From contig JARUPY010000091.1 in the NCBI GenBank assembly GCA_029817715.1, positions 2,122,501 to 2,186,500 on the forward strand: a stretch of 64,000 bases of DNA, given 5' to 3'. The stretch is from Melastoma dodecandrum. Taxonomy: Eukaryota > Streptophyta > Magnoliopsida > Myrtales > Melastomataceae. The notes under the pieces are model-generated. The model ran no database searches and was not told where the DNA came from. It saw only the letters and a program-made list of their open reading frames with translations. This document shows, in pieces, positions 1 to 9,367 of the stretch (positions are counted from its first letter, which is position 1; every line of letters starts with the position of its first letter). The position numbers and the translations under genes were made by a program.

Positions 1-1644
1 TCGCCTTCATCGCGGCGCGGCTGCGCCTCAAGCTCGACGACGACTTCCCCGAGCTGACCGAGACGTTGCTCGAGTTCCTCTATCCGCATTACCTCGCGCC
101 GATCCCCAGCCTGTGCATCGCCGCCGCGGTGCCGAGCGTCGACCTCACCGGCCTGATGACGCTGCCGCGCGGCACGGTCGTCGAGAGCGAGCCGATCGAG
201 GGCGATGCCTGCCGCTTCCGCACGACGCAGAAGATCGACCTCTGGCCGATCCGGGTCGCCCAGGCGGCGCTCTCCGGCCAGCCGCTGACGGCACCCGCAG
301 CACCGCATCTCGAGGCGCTGTCGAGCCTGCGGCTCGTGCTCCAGTGCACCGATCCGAAGACGAGCTTCACGACCCTCGGCGTCGATCGTTTGAGCTTCTA
401 CCTTCGCGCGCCGTGGCGGCAGGCGGTCGCCTTGTTCGAGCTGCTGCTCAACGATTGCATCGGGATCGCGTTCGCCGACCACCCGGAAGACCAGCAGGCG
501 GTCTTCGTCGGTCCGGAGGCACTGCGGCCGATCGGCCTGGACGATGCCGAGGCGGCCTTGCCGCGCGCCCCGCGCGGTCATCCAGCCTTCCGGTTGCTCA
601 CCGAGTTTTTTGCCTACCCGCAGAAATTCCTGTTCGTCGAGTTGTCGCGCCTCGGCGCGAAAAGCCTCCGGCAGGCCGGCCATAAGCTCGAGGTCTTTTT
701 CTACTTCCGCCGGCAAGCGACCGATCTCGAGCGCGCGGTCAACGCGGAGATGTTCGCGCTGAACTGCGCGCCGATCGTCAATCTCTTCGAGCAACGCGCC
801 GAGCCGATCATGCTGTCGCGCGCGCTGAGCGAATACGATCGTGCCCGACGCCCGCCGCCATGCGACGCGCGAGGTTTACTCGGTCGACCACGTCAGCGTC
901 GCAGACCGCACCGGCGCCGGTCGCGTCGCGACGCCGCTCTTCGGTCAGCCGATCGGGCAGGACGACGGCCTCGCCCTCCACTGGCAGCTGCGCCGCCGCC
1001 GGCTCGTCGACGGCGATCTCGGCACCGACGCGCGCATCGCGCTCGTGGACGCGACGACGCGCGCCGACTCGCCGACCGACTCCGTCCTCACCGTCGAGGC
1101 AACCTGCCTGAACCGCGATCTCGCGACGCGCCTGCCCTACGGCGGCGGCCAGCCCGTGCTCAAGACGCCGCGGAGCGCTGGCGACGCCGCCCGCTTCCTC
1201 GCCGTTACGCCCTTCACGCCCACCCTGCGCCTCGCCAGCGACGAGGGCCTGTTCTGGCGCCTGCTGTCGCACCTCAAGCTCGGCCACCTCTCGCTCGTCG
1301 ACGGCAAGGGCGGCCCTGACGCCTTCCGCGAGATGATGCGCCTCTATGACTACCGCGACGCCCCGGAGACGCGCTCGCTCATCGACGCGATCGTCGGGGT
1401 GCAGAGCCGGCGCTCGACGGCACGCGTCGCCGGCGGCTTGGCGCGCGGGCTCGACGTCGAGATCGAGATGGACACGCGCTCGCTCGAACCCGGCGTCGCG
1501 TTCCTGTTCGGCGAGGTGCTCGATCGCTTCCTTGGGCTCTACGTGAACATGAACAGCTTCACCCGCTTGACGTTGCGGCTGCGCGGCGTGTCGCGGCCGG
1601 TGAAGACCTGGGCGCCGCGCTCCGGCGAAAAGGTGCTGGCGTGA
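1..1644 (+). pseudogene. tssF: T6SS baseplate protein TssF, 5' end outside window, apparent frameshift near 837-841
   Basis: TssF is a wedge protein of the cytoplasmic T6SS baseplate, where it partners TssE, TssG and TssK. The reading frame is open from base 3 and the first residues match the family N-terminal region (KLDDDFPEL, then LYPHYL at about 80). It runs to AEPIMLSRALSEYD near 839 and then turns into arginine-rich nonsense that stays open to 1319. The true C-terminal part continues in the next frame from about 841 (VPDARRHATREVYSVDHVSV) and ends at TGA 1642-1644. Family members read through this joint as S-E-Y-x-x-V-P-D-A-R-R, so one base too many or two too few lie near 837-841. The stop overlaps the tssG start (GTGA). 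Because the rest of the locus looks intact, a sequencing error is as likely as a real lesion. Identity is sure; the broken state is what the sequence shows. Confidence 0.88.
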
Positions 1645-2621
1645 ACGCGCCGCAGAGCCTGCCGCCCGAGGCGCGCGGCACGCTGGCCGGGCACCTCGCG
1701 CATGAGATCGATCAGTTCGACCCGTTCGAGGCGTTGCGCTTGCTCGACGGCGGCACCCCTGGCGCCTCGCTCCCGATCGGCGGGGCGGTGACCAACCGCT
1801 ATGTCGCGACGCCGCTGCGGCCGGCGCCCGGCGGGATCGAGACCTCCTTCGTTGGCCTCGTCGGCCCGCTGACGCCGCTGCCGCCGCTCTACACCGAGAC
1901 GGCGCTGCGCGAGAAGAAGCGCCGCAGCCCGGCGATGCGCGCCTTCTTTGACGTGTTCGTCACGCGCCTCGTCGCGCTCTTTGTGCGGGCGTTCGAAAAG
2001 TACCGTCTCCCGCCGCTCGTCGCGCGGCACGGCACCTCGGGCAAGGCGCAGATCACCGCCGCGCTCTACGCCCTCGTCGGCCTCGGCCTGCCGTCCCTGC
2101 GCGACCGCATGCTGACGGCCGATTCGCGCCTTCTGCCGTACACCGGGCTCCTCGTCGGCGAGGTCCGCTCGGCCGCCGGGCTCGAAGTGATCCTCGCCGA
2201 CCTGCTCGGCTTTCCGGTGAAGATCGCGCCGATGCAGATGCGCTGGCTCGACATCGCGCCGCACGAGCAGACCCGGCTCGGCGCCGGCGGCGGCTTTTGC
2301 ACGCTCGGCGTCGACGTCGTGGCCGGCGCCCGCACACGCGACGTCACCAGCACCTTTCGGGTCATTATCGGCCCCGTCGACTACGCGGCGTTCCAGAGCT
2401 TCGAGCCCGGCGGCCCCGTAATGACCCGGCTCGTCGAGATCACGCGCTTCTACATGGATTGCGGGCTCGACTTCGAGGTGCAGCTGATCCTGAAGAAGGA
2501 GGAGGTGCCCGAGTGCCACCTCGGCGCCTCGCCGCCGCGGCTCGGCTGGAACGGCTGGCTGCGCCAGCTGCCGGCGCTGAAGGACGCCGATCAGGCCCTC
2601 TTCGACCCCGGCACCATCTGA
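1641..2621 (+). CDS. tssG: T6SS baseplate protein TssG
   Basis: TssG (VasB/ImpH family) forms the inner part of the T6SS baseplate wedge with TssF. The 326-residue protein is close to the usual length of about 330-350. Recognisable family features are the FDPFEALRLL segment near residue 26, FVGLVGPLTPLPPLYTE near 68-85 and an FFDVFVTRLVALF segment near 104. The GTG start at 1641 overlaps the tssF stop by four bases, which implies translational coupling. Its 3' end overlaps the end of the convergent kinase gene by 31 bases. Upstream genes expected in the family (tssE, hcp, tssB/C) would lie left of the window. Confidence 0.95.
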   Translation: MNAPQSLPPEARGTLAGHLAHEIDQFDPFEALRLLDGGTPGASLPIGGAVTNRYVATPLRPAPGGIETSFVGLVGPLTPLPPLYTETALREKKRRSPAMRAFFDVFVTRLVALFVRAFEKYRLPPLVARHGTSGKAQITAALYALVGLGLPSLRDRMLTADSRLLPYTGLLVGEVRSAAGLEVILADLLGFPVKIAPMQMRWLDIAPHEQTRLGAGGGFCTLGVDVVAGARTRDVTSTFRVIIGPVDYAAFQSFEPGGPVMTRLVEITRFYMDCGLDFEVQLILKKEEVPECHLGASPPRLGWNGWLRQLPALKDADQALFDPGTI

Positions 2622-3724
2622 CGCCAGCGCCGCATCGCCTTCGCCGCGCGCATGTCGGCGAGCGCGTCGCGGAAGGTCTCGACCCAATCGGGATCGCGCG
2701 CCCCGAAGCGCTGCGCGACCTCCGCCGCTGTCGGACGCCGCGCAGGATTGGGATCGAGCAGGCGCGTTACGAGCGCTGCCAGCGAGCGCGGCATGTCGTC
2801 GAGCGGCGGCACGCTGCGGCGACGGGCGCGGGCACTCTCGAGATCGTGGCCCATGTCGAGCCGACGCCCCGTCGCGGCGGCGGCGAGGATGAGGCCGAGC
2901 GCGTACATGTCGCTCGGCGGCGCATGCTTGGCGCCATCAAGTAGCTCCGGCGCGGCGATCGACCATTTGCCGGCAAACGAGATCGAGCCGGACTCGCGCG
3001 AGTGGGCGAGGCCAAGATCGAGCAGCACCGCGCCCTCGAGGCCGCCGACGAGCACAACATTCTCGGCCGAGAGATCCCCATGCACGAGTCCGGCCAGATG
3101 CAGCGCCGCGAGGCTCGTCGCGAGCCGGAAGCCGACGGCGCGAAGCTCCTCGGCGGTTAGGGCGCGGCTCAGCAGCGTCTCGGCCAGCGTCGGCCCGCGT
3201 GCGAGGTCGAGCACCAGGAATGGGCGGCCGTCACCGTGCCGCAGCAGCGCGTAGGCGCGCACAATGCCGTCGTTGCGCAGCGCCATGAGCGCGCGCGCCT
3301 CGGCCGCGAACAGGTCGATGATGAGCGGATCGCGCGCCCGCTCCGGCTTCAGGATCTTGATCGCATAGTCCGAGCGCAGGTCGCGGTGGCGGACCTGGTA
3401 GACCTCGGCCATGCCGCCGATGCCGATCAGCATGCGCACGACGAAGGCGTTGGCGAGGATCGTCCCCTGCGCGAGCGAGCCTTCGCCGGGCGCGTTCGGC
3501 ACGACCTCCTCGCCGCTGGCGAGGCAGTCGAGCGCGGCGCGCACGCCGTCGGTGCAGGCGCGCACCTCCGCCTCCGGCCGCGGTGCACCGAGCGCGTCGG
3601 TCATCAAGGTCGAGACGAGCGCGTCGAACCGCGCCTGGATGCGGCCGAGATCGTTGATCCCGGTCGCCTCCGCGCCGGGCGGCGGTGGCGCAGTCGGAAG
3701 CTCTTGCATGCCTTCGATGGTCAT
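2591..3724 (-). CDS. T6SS-associated Ser/Thr protein kinase (PpkA-like) with altered catalytic loop
   Basis: This 377-residue protein kinase probably acts in the threonine-phosphorylation pathway that turns some T6SSs on. The FHA protein TagH and a PP2C domain, the expected target and antagonist, are in the same operon. Visible motifs are the glycine loop GIGGMAEV (101-108), the ATP lysine K123 in YAIKILK, catalytic D217 in HGDLSAEN, a DLG in place of DFG at 236-238 and APE at 258-260. The usual lysine two residues after the catalytic Asp is Ser (HGDLS rather than HRDLK), so activity may be altered. No transmembrane or periplasmic part follows the kinase domain, unlike PpkA of Pseudomonas aeruginosa. 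The ATG at 3724 lies 14 bases after the tagF-PP2C stop. An open frame continues upstream to 5029 but is only a shadow of that gene. Confidence 0.88.
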   Translation of the reverse strand: MTIEGMQELPTAPPPPGAEATGINDLGRIQARFDALVSTLMTDALGAPRPEAEVRACTDGVRAALDCLASGEEVVPNAPGEGSLAQGTILANAFVVRMLIGIGGMAEVYQVRHRDLRSDYAIKILKPERARDPLIIDLFAAEARALMALRNDGIVRAYALLRHGDGRPFLVLDLARGPTLAETLLSRALTAEELRAVGFRLATSLAALHLAGLVHGDLSAENVVLVGGLEGAVLLDLGLAHSRESGSISFAGKWSIAAPELLDGAKHAPPSDMYALGLILAAAATGRRLDMGHDLESARARRRSVPPLDDMPRSLAALVTRLLDPNPARRPTAAEVAQRFGARDPDWVETFRDALADMRAAKAMRRWRQMVPGSKRA

Positions 3725-3738
3725 GGGGTTTTGTGACC

Positions 3739-5169
3739 TCAGCGCCCGACGTCGACGACGAGCGCGGTGATGTTGTCCGTCGCGCCGGCGATCAGCGCGT
3801 CGTCGATGAGCTCGGTCGCAACCTCGGCGGCGCTGCCGCGGCGCACGGCCGCCTCCAGCATGCGGTCGCCGATCGTCTTGACGATACCGTCGCTGCAGAG
3901 GACGAAGCGATCGCCGTCGGCGAGTTCGCCGCGCACCACGTCGACGAGCATCATGTCCTCCGCGCCGACGGCGCGGGTGACGTATTGGCCGCCGTCCGAG
4001 ACATGGTCGCGCGTCAGGCGCTGCAGACGTCCCTCGCGGAACACATAGGCGCGGCTGTCGCCGGCCCAGACGATCGCGAACTGGCCCTTGTGCACGACCA
4101 TCGCGACGACGACGGCGGCGCAGATGCGCTCCGGCCCGAGCTGGCGCCCCTTGGCCCGCAGCGCGTCGTTGGCCTCTTCGAGCAGCTCCTCGATCTCCGT
4201 CAGCGCGCTGACGAAGCTCATCGGCGCCTCGAAGGCGGCGAGCTTCGAAATGACGACGGCGCTGGCGTAGCCGCCGGCATCGTGACCGCCGGCCCCGTCG
4301 GCGACCGCCCACAGGCCGAGGTCGGGGCGTTCCAGCGTGGCGTCCTGGTTGTTGGAGCGCCGCGTGCCGCGGTGGGTGCGCGAGGCCGAGACCAGCGTGC
4401 CGCCGCTCGACAGCGGGACCGGGCGTTCGGGCGGCGGCGCGACGATCGCTTCGCTCCAGCCCCACTCCTCCCAGCGCCCGTCGAGGAACGCGGCGAAGCG
4501 CTCGGGCGGCGGCAGGCCGCGATGGTGCAGCATCGAGGGCGCGACGCCGCCGCCGCCCCGCGTCCAGAAGACGCTCATGCCTTCCTGGCGCGGGCCCAGC
4601 GTCGATTCCATGAGCCCGGCATAGCCTCGCGCCTCCTCGATCTCGTCGCCATAGGCGAAGCGCTGCGCGACGGCGGCGCGGTCGCTCTCGAACACCGGTT
4701 GGCCCAGCGCCAGCACGCGACCGTCGAAGGCATCGAGGTCGGCGCCGTCGCCGTGGCTCGAGAGGCCCGCGCGCTCGGCCGCCGCAAACCACGCCTCGGC
4801 GGTGCGGATCAGCTTCAGCGGCTGCGCGCAGCCCGTCACCTCGACGGCGATGACGAGCGGGAACTCGCGGCCGAAATTGTCGGCGTTCGGCATCAGGATG
4901 CCGGCAACGGGCTCCGGTCCGACGATGCCGGCGGTCAGCACGAAGCGCCAGATCGGCGCGTGGTAGTAGCAGTCCGCCCACTCCTGGCCGAGCGCCTTGC
5001 GGCTCGCGGTGATCGAGGCGCTGAGCCACTGGTCGAAGACCTGTCGCATGTGGCCCTCGATGCGACGGCCGACGAAGTCGCCGCGGATCGGGATCTTCCC
5101 AAAGAAACCGGGCTGCCGCGGCGGGCGCGGCTCGGCCCGATGCGACATCGAGGGCCGCGCCGGTGCCAC
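3739..5169 (-). CDS. TagF-PP2C fusion: T6SS regulator joined to Ser/Thr phosphatase (PppA-like)
   Basis: Two T6SS control domains are fused in 476 residues. Residues about 19-200 match TagF (DUF2094 family): PGFFGKIPIRGDFVGRR at the start, then GILMPNADNFGREFPL. TagF represses T6SS post-translationally. Residues about 245-470 form a PP2C phosphatase with the metal-binding motifs NNQDA, VADGAGGHDAGG, LCSDGI and TDNITA, equivalent to PppA, which opposes the PpkA kinase. The GTG start at 5169 shares one base with the tssM stop; ATG at 5148 (M8) is an alternative. Together with the downstream kinase and the upstream FHA gene this gives a full phospho-switch in one operon. Fusions of this type occur in other proteobacterial T6SS loci. 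Confidence 0.93.
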   Translation of the reverse strand: MAPARPSMSHRAEPRPPRQPGFFGKIPIRGDFVGRRIEGHMRQVFDQWLSASITASRKALGQEWADCYYHAPIWRFVLTAGIVGPEPVAGILMPNADNFGREFPLVIAVEVTGCAQPLKLIRTAEAWFAAAERAGLSSHGDGADLDAFDGRVLALGQPVFESDRAAVAQRFAYGDEIEEARGYAGLMESTLGPRQEGMSVFWTRGGGGVAPSMLHHRGLPPPERFAAFLDGRWEEWGWSEAIVAPPPERPVPLSSGGTLVSASRTHRGTRRSNNQDATLERPDLGLWAVADGAGGHDAGGYASAVVISKLAAFEAPMSFVSALTEIEELLEEANDALRAKGRQLGPERICAAVVVAMVVHKGQFAIVWAGDSRAYVFREGRLQRLTRDHVSDGGQYVTRAVGAEDMMLVDVVRGELADGDRFVLCSDGIVKTIGDRMLEAAVRRGSAAEVATELIDDALIAGATDNITALVVDVGR

Positions 5170-7868
5170 TAGAGCGTCTTCGGGCAGTGGAAGGCGCGCA
5201 GCGCCTTCAGGTCGAACGGATCGAACGGCGTATCGACGTGCAGCTGAAACGACGCCGCGCCGACCGAGGAGGCGAACGTCGCACGCACTGTGGAAGCGTC
5301 GACCGTCTGCAGGCTCGCCGCATCAAGCAGGCGGAACAGGCCCCACAGGCCGCGCTTCGTCGTCGCGCTGTCCGCGCCGCCGCCCCCGCTCGTCTGGAAG
5401 TTCACCTCGGCGCCATTGACGCCGAGCTGCCCCGGCCAGGTCAGCGCGACCGGACGCGAGCTTGCGCGCGCGCCCTGGTAATAGGCGACCTGCTGGCCGT
5501 CGCTCGCCAGCGTCACGCCCATCGCGTCGCCGTTGAGCCCGACCGGCGTCACCTCGAAGGGAATCTGCAGCGTGTCCTTCGGCCCGTTGAAGAAGGCGGT
5601 GCGGATCGCCGCCGCCGCCTCGAACTGGCGCAAGGAGTCGGTCGAGCCGTTCGGACGGTCGACACCCTTCTTCCAGGTCCACGGCGACGTCGCGGTATTC
5701 ACCTTGCTCTCGAGCTTGTTCTTGAAGAACGTGGCAAAGGCGCCATTCGGTCCAAACAAGGCGGCAAAATCTTCGGCCGTCATGTCCTTCGCCGCGACGC
5801 GCGAGAAGGGATAATGGTCGGTCAGCGCGTTCTCGCAGAGCGAGCCGCCCTCCGACTGCCAGGCCGCGAACTGCTCGCGGTCGTGCTCGTTGGCGAGCGC
5901 GTTGGTGATCAGGCGATCGTCGAGCGCGATCGGCGTCAGCTGGCCGGCGACGAGCGCCGCGATCTGGCGATCGAGCGCGGCCCGCACCGGCGCGTCATCC
6001 TTGCCCGCCAGGTCGCGCTCGATGTCGGCGTCGAGCGTCTTGCGCGCGAAGGCAGCGTCCATTGGAATGCGGCCGCCGAGCATCGGATAGACGCGAACGT
6101 TCTCCATCACGTAAGGGCCGGCATCCGGCTTCTCGCGCATCGTCGCCTCGACCTTCACGAGAAGGCGCGGCAGCAGGAAGTCGTTGAGCGCGCGGCGATA
6201 GAGATCGTCGTACCCCGAGAGGACCTTGTCGCGTTGCGGCGGCAGCGCGAGGCGGCTCGCACGCTCTTCGCCGCGGTAGGGCGTGTTGAGATCGGCGGCT
6301 TGGTCGAGCACGGGCGCGATCGCCCTGAAGTCGTTGTCCTCGACGTTCTTGATCGACGTCGCCGCAGCAGCCGGCGAGTAGAGCGCGAGGCGCGCCTCGA
6401 CGGCTGCGAGCTGTCCCTCCTGGCGCAGGTAGTCGGCACCCCAGATCCCGGCGAGGACGACGGCGACGAGCGCGATGACGGCGGCACCCGACCAGCGCAC
6501 GATGCGATCGCGGCGATCGCGGCGCGGATCGGTCGAGATGAGGCTCGCCTCGCCGAAGATCACGTCGCGCAGCAGCCGCGCCAGGAAGAAGCTCTTGGTG
6601 CCCGGCCGCGTCGCTTCGGCCAGACGCGGCAGCTCGACACCGAAATGCGCGACGGCGGCGCGCGTCACGAGATCGAGCGGCGCCTCGTCCTGCTGGGCCG
6701 AGGCGAGATAGATGCCGCGGATGCGCGGCGGCGGGTCGAAGCGCGAGGCCGCCGCCATCTCGCCCAGCATCTCGTGCAGCGGCTCGGCGATCAGCGCGAC
6801 CTGGCTCGGAAAGGCGAAGACCTCGCAGCGGCGCTCGCCGTCGGGCTCGGCCTGCAGCCGGTCGAGCAGAAGGGCATTGAGCCTCTCGACGAGCGCATCG
6901 ATCGCGTGGCCGAAGCGGTCGGCGAGATCGCCGCCCTCGATGCCGCTCGCGGGCAGCGGCAGCGTCACGCCCCAGACCTGCTCGCGCGAGGTGCGGTCGA
7001 GGTTCTCGAAGAACGCCTGGAAGCCGGCGAGCCGGTCGGCCTTGGTCAGGACGAGGTAGGCGGGAACGCGCAGCTTGAACTCCTCGTCGAGCTCGCGCAG
7101 GCGACGGCGGATGATGCGGCCCTGCTTCAGGCGCTCGGTCGGATCGGCGTTCATGATGTCGTCGAGACCGATGACGACGATCGCGCCGTTGAGCGGCTGC
7201 CGCCGGCGATGCTTGCGCAGCAGCTTCAGAAAGCCGGTCCATCCGGCCTTGTCGGTCTCCTGCTCGCCGTCCTGCGACGTGTAGCGCCCGGCCGTGTCGA
7301 TCAGGATGCCTTCGTTCGTGAACCACCAGTCGCAGTGGCGCGTGCCGGCGACACCCTGGATCGGCCGCGGCCCGTTTTCCTCGGCAAGCGGGAAGTGCAG
7401 GCCAGAATTGACGAGCGCCGTCGTCTTGCCGGCGCCCGGCGCGCCGATCAGCAAGTACCAGGGCAACTGGTAGATCGCGCCCCGGCCGAGCGTCTTGCGT
7501 AGCGTCTTCAGCGCGTCCTTGAGGCGCCCGCGCAGCTCCGCGACATCCTCCGCGGCGGCGCGCGCGGGATCGACCTTGCCTTCGGCTGTGAGGCCTTCGA
7601 TCAGCTTCTGGTCGGTGCGTTTCGCTTGGACGAGGCGGTAGATCAGCCAGATCGCCCAGATCAGAAAGATGACGATGACCGCGATTGTGCGGACGTGCTG
7701 GCTCGCGAACGGCCGCCATGTGCCGAAGGCCAGCGTCTCGCCATAGAAGAAGACCAGGCCGGCGAGCGCCACCGCCCAGATGAGCGAGATCAGCCAGCGA
7801 TACTTGATGTACTTGCCGTAGGCCCGCAGGTAGCTGCGGATCTGGTAGAGCCACGTGAGGAACATCAT
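5169..7868 (-). CDS. tssM: T6SS inner-membrane protein TssM (IcmF family), unusually short
   Basis: TssM is the inner-membrane scaffold of the T6SS envelope complex. The 899-residue protein has two N-terminal membrane segments (about 24-44 and 60-80), a cytoplasmic NTPase-like domain with an intact Walker A GAPGAGKT (142-149) and DTAGRY switch (191-196), a third membrane segment (about 457-477) and a periplasmic part ending in the family C-terminus (FDPFDLKALRAFHCP). TssM proteins are usually about 1100-1300 residues. The missing 200-300 residues seem to lie between about 655 and 685, where the early periplasmic helices run straight into the CENALTDHYPFSR segment that normally comes far later. 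The frame is preserved. It overlaps tssL by four bases. TssM and IcmF of Dot/Icm systems are homologues, which matters given the Dot genes nearby. Confidence 0.92.
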   Translation of the reverse strand: MMFLTWLYQIRSYLRAYGKYIKYRWLISLIWAVALAGLVFFYGETLAFGTWRPFASQHVRTIAVIVIFLIWAIWLIYRLVQAKRTDQKLIEGLTAEGKVDPARAAAEDVAELRGRLKDALKTLRKTLGRGAIYQLPWYLLIGAPGAGKTTALVNSGLHFPLAEENGPRPIQGVAGTRHCDWWFTNEGILIDTAGRYTSQDGEQETDKAGWTGFLKLLRKHRRRQPLNGAIVVIGLDDIMNADPTERLKQGRIIRRRLRELDEEFKLRVPAYLVLTKADRLAGFQAFFENLDRTSREQVWGVTLPLPASGIEGGDLADRFGHAIDALVERLNALLLDRLQAEPDGERRCEVFAFPSQVALIAEPLHEMLGEMAAASRFDPPPRIRGIYLASAQQDEAPLDLVTRAAVAHFGVELPRLAEATRPGTKSFFLARLLRDVIFGEASLISTDPRRDRRDRIVRWSGAAVIALVAVVLAGIWGADYLRQEGQLAAVEARLALYSPAAAATSIKNVEDNDFRAIAPVLDQAADLNTPYRGEERASRLALPPQRDKVLSGYDDLYRRALNDFLLPRLLVKVEATMREKPDAGPYVMENVRVYPMLGGRIPMDAAFARKTLDADIERDLAGKDDAPVRAALDRQIAALVAGQLTPIALDDRLITNALANEHDREQFAAWQSEGGSLCENALTDHYPFSRVAAKDMTAEDFAALFGPNGAFATFFKNKLESKVNTATSPWTWKKGVDRPNGSTDSLRQFEAAAAIRTAFFNGPKDTLQIPFEVTPVGLNGDAMGVTLASDGQQVAYYQGARASSRPVALTWPGQLGVNGAEVNFQTSGGGGADSATTKRGLWGLFRLLDAASLQTVDASTVRATFASSVGAASFQLHVDTPFDPFDLKALRAFHCPKTL

Positions 7869-9343
7869 GGCGAGGGCTCCGTCGGCGTTGCGGCGGGAGT
7901 CGAGCTAGGCGCCGCGAGCGCGCGAGACGTCCCGGTCGTCGTGCCGGGCGTCTTGGCGTCGTAGACCATGATCTCCGTGCGCCGGTTCTTCTCGCGTCCC
8001 TCCGGCGTCGCGTTGGTGGCGACGGGATCGGCGGCGCCGCGGCCTTCGGCTCTGATGCGCAGGGGATCGACGTACCGGCCGAGGATCTTCGCCACGGCGT
8101 CGGCGCGGCCGACCGAGAGGTAGTAGTTCGACGGGAACTTGGCGGTGTGGATCGGCGTGTTGTCGGTGTAGCCGATGACCACGACCTGCGCGGCCTGGCC
8201 GTGCAGCAGCCGGCCGATCTTGTCGAGCAGGATCGCGAAGGTCGGTTGGACGTCGGCCTTTCCGACCTCGAACAGGCCTTCGTTCTTGAGCGAGATGCGC
8301 GAGCCGCCGTCCGAGTCGCCGACGTCGCAGACGCCCTGCTTGATCTCCGGCGCCAGCGCCTTGCGCAGGATGGCGGTCGAGCTCTCGTGGTTGATCCCTG
8401 CGGCCGCCGACTTCGGCGTATCCGCGCGCCTGAGGCTCGGCCCGCCCTGCGGCGGCGCCTGGATGAGGGCGGTCAGCGTGCGGTCTGAGCGCCGATCGAG
8501 CCAGGTGCTCAGCGCGACATAGGTCGCGACGAGCAGGAAGGCCGCTACGGCGGCGGTGGTCCAGAGGATGAGCGGCGTCGAGAGCGGACGGTGGCGCGCA
8601 TCGACGCCGCGCCACTCCGGCGACAGCTCGCGCTCGGTCTCGTCGCGCAGCGTGCGATAGAGACCCTCGCGGATGCGGCCGATCTCGAGATGGCCCTGCG
8701 GATGGATCCGCATGCGCCCCTCGAAGCCGATCGACAGGCAGTAGTACATGAGCAGCAGGACGTCGCGGTTCGTGCCGGGGTCCTTGTGCAGGTGCGCGAG
8801 CAGGTCGAAGAACCGCTCGCCGCCGGTGACGTCGCCATGGAACGTCGAGACCATGCTCTGGCGCGCCCAGACGCTGTAGGTGCCCCACGGCGCATTCAGG
8901 ATGATGTCGTCGATCGTCGCGCAGAGCGCATAGTGCGCGGCGCGAACGCGCTCCGGCGGCACGCCGCCGGCGAGCGCCGTCTGGTCGAAGAGCTTGACCG
9001 ACTGGATGACCTTGCCGCGCAGCGCATCGAGGTTCGGCTGCGCGCTGACGACGCGCAGGCGGCCGGCGAGATTGAGCAGCGGCAGCGCCGCCGAGACCAG
9101 CGGCGGCACGCCCTTGCCGCCGAACAGCCCGCGGTCCCAGGAGTCGGCGCTCGGGGGCGGCGGCGTGCGGCCGGGACGCCCGCCGGGGCGCCGGTCGAAC
9201 GGGCCGCCCGTCGAGCCTCCAGGGTCGCCGCCGCGCGGCGGCCGCTTGCCGGCGTCGTTGCCGAGGCGGAGGACGGGAGCCTGCGGCGCGCCGGCGCCGC
9301 GAGGCCGGATGACCGTCGATTCGCCTTCGAACTTGCCGGACAT
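7865..9343 (-). CDS. tssL: T6SS inner-membrane protein TssL (DotU family) with C-terminal OmpA peptidoglycan-binding domain
   Basis: TssL anchors the baseplate to the membrane complex through TssK and TssM. The 492-residue protein has a Pro/Gly-rich N-terminal tail (1-70), the cytoplasmic DotU/TssL domain (about 75-245, with APWG and a GFEGRMR segment), one membrane span near 255-280 and a periplasmic OmpA-like domain (about 370-465). The latter shows GYTDNTPIHTAKFPSNYYLS and the C-terminal GREKNRRTEI signature used to hold peptidoglycan. This specialised TssL can anchor the machine to the cell wall without a separate TagL. The tail after about 466 is Thr/Ser/Pro-rich and unremarkable. The gene starts 24 bases after tssK and overlaps tssM. 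Confidence 0.95.
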   Translation of the reverse strand: MSGKFEGESTVIRPRGAGAPQAPVLRLGNDAGKRPPRGGDPGGSTGGPFDRRPGGRPGRTPPPPSADSWDRGLFGGKGVPPLVSAALPLLNLAGRLRVVSAQPNLDALRGKVIQSVKLFDQTALAGGVPPERVRAAHYALCATIDDIILNAPWGTYSVWARQSMVSTFHGDVTGGERFFDLLAHLHKDPGTNRDVLLLMYYCLSIGFEGRMRIHPQGHLEIGRIREGLYRTLRDETERELSPEWRGVDARHRPLSTPLILWTTAAVAAFLLVATYVALSTWLDRRSDRTLTALIQAPPQGGPSLRRADTPKSAAAGINHESSTAILRKALAPEIKQGVCDVGDSDGGSRISLKNEGLFEVGKADVQPTFAILLDKIGRLLHGQAAQVVVIGYTDNTPIHTAKFPSNYYLSVGRADAVAKILGRYVDPLRIRAEGRGAADPVATNATPEGREKNRRTEIMVYDAKTPGTTTGTSRALAAPSSTPAATPTEPSP

Positions 9344-9367
9344 TGGATCACCCCTCGCCGATCACGC

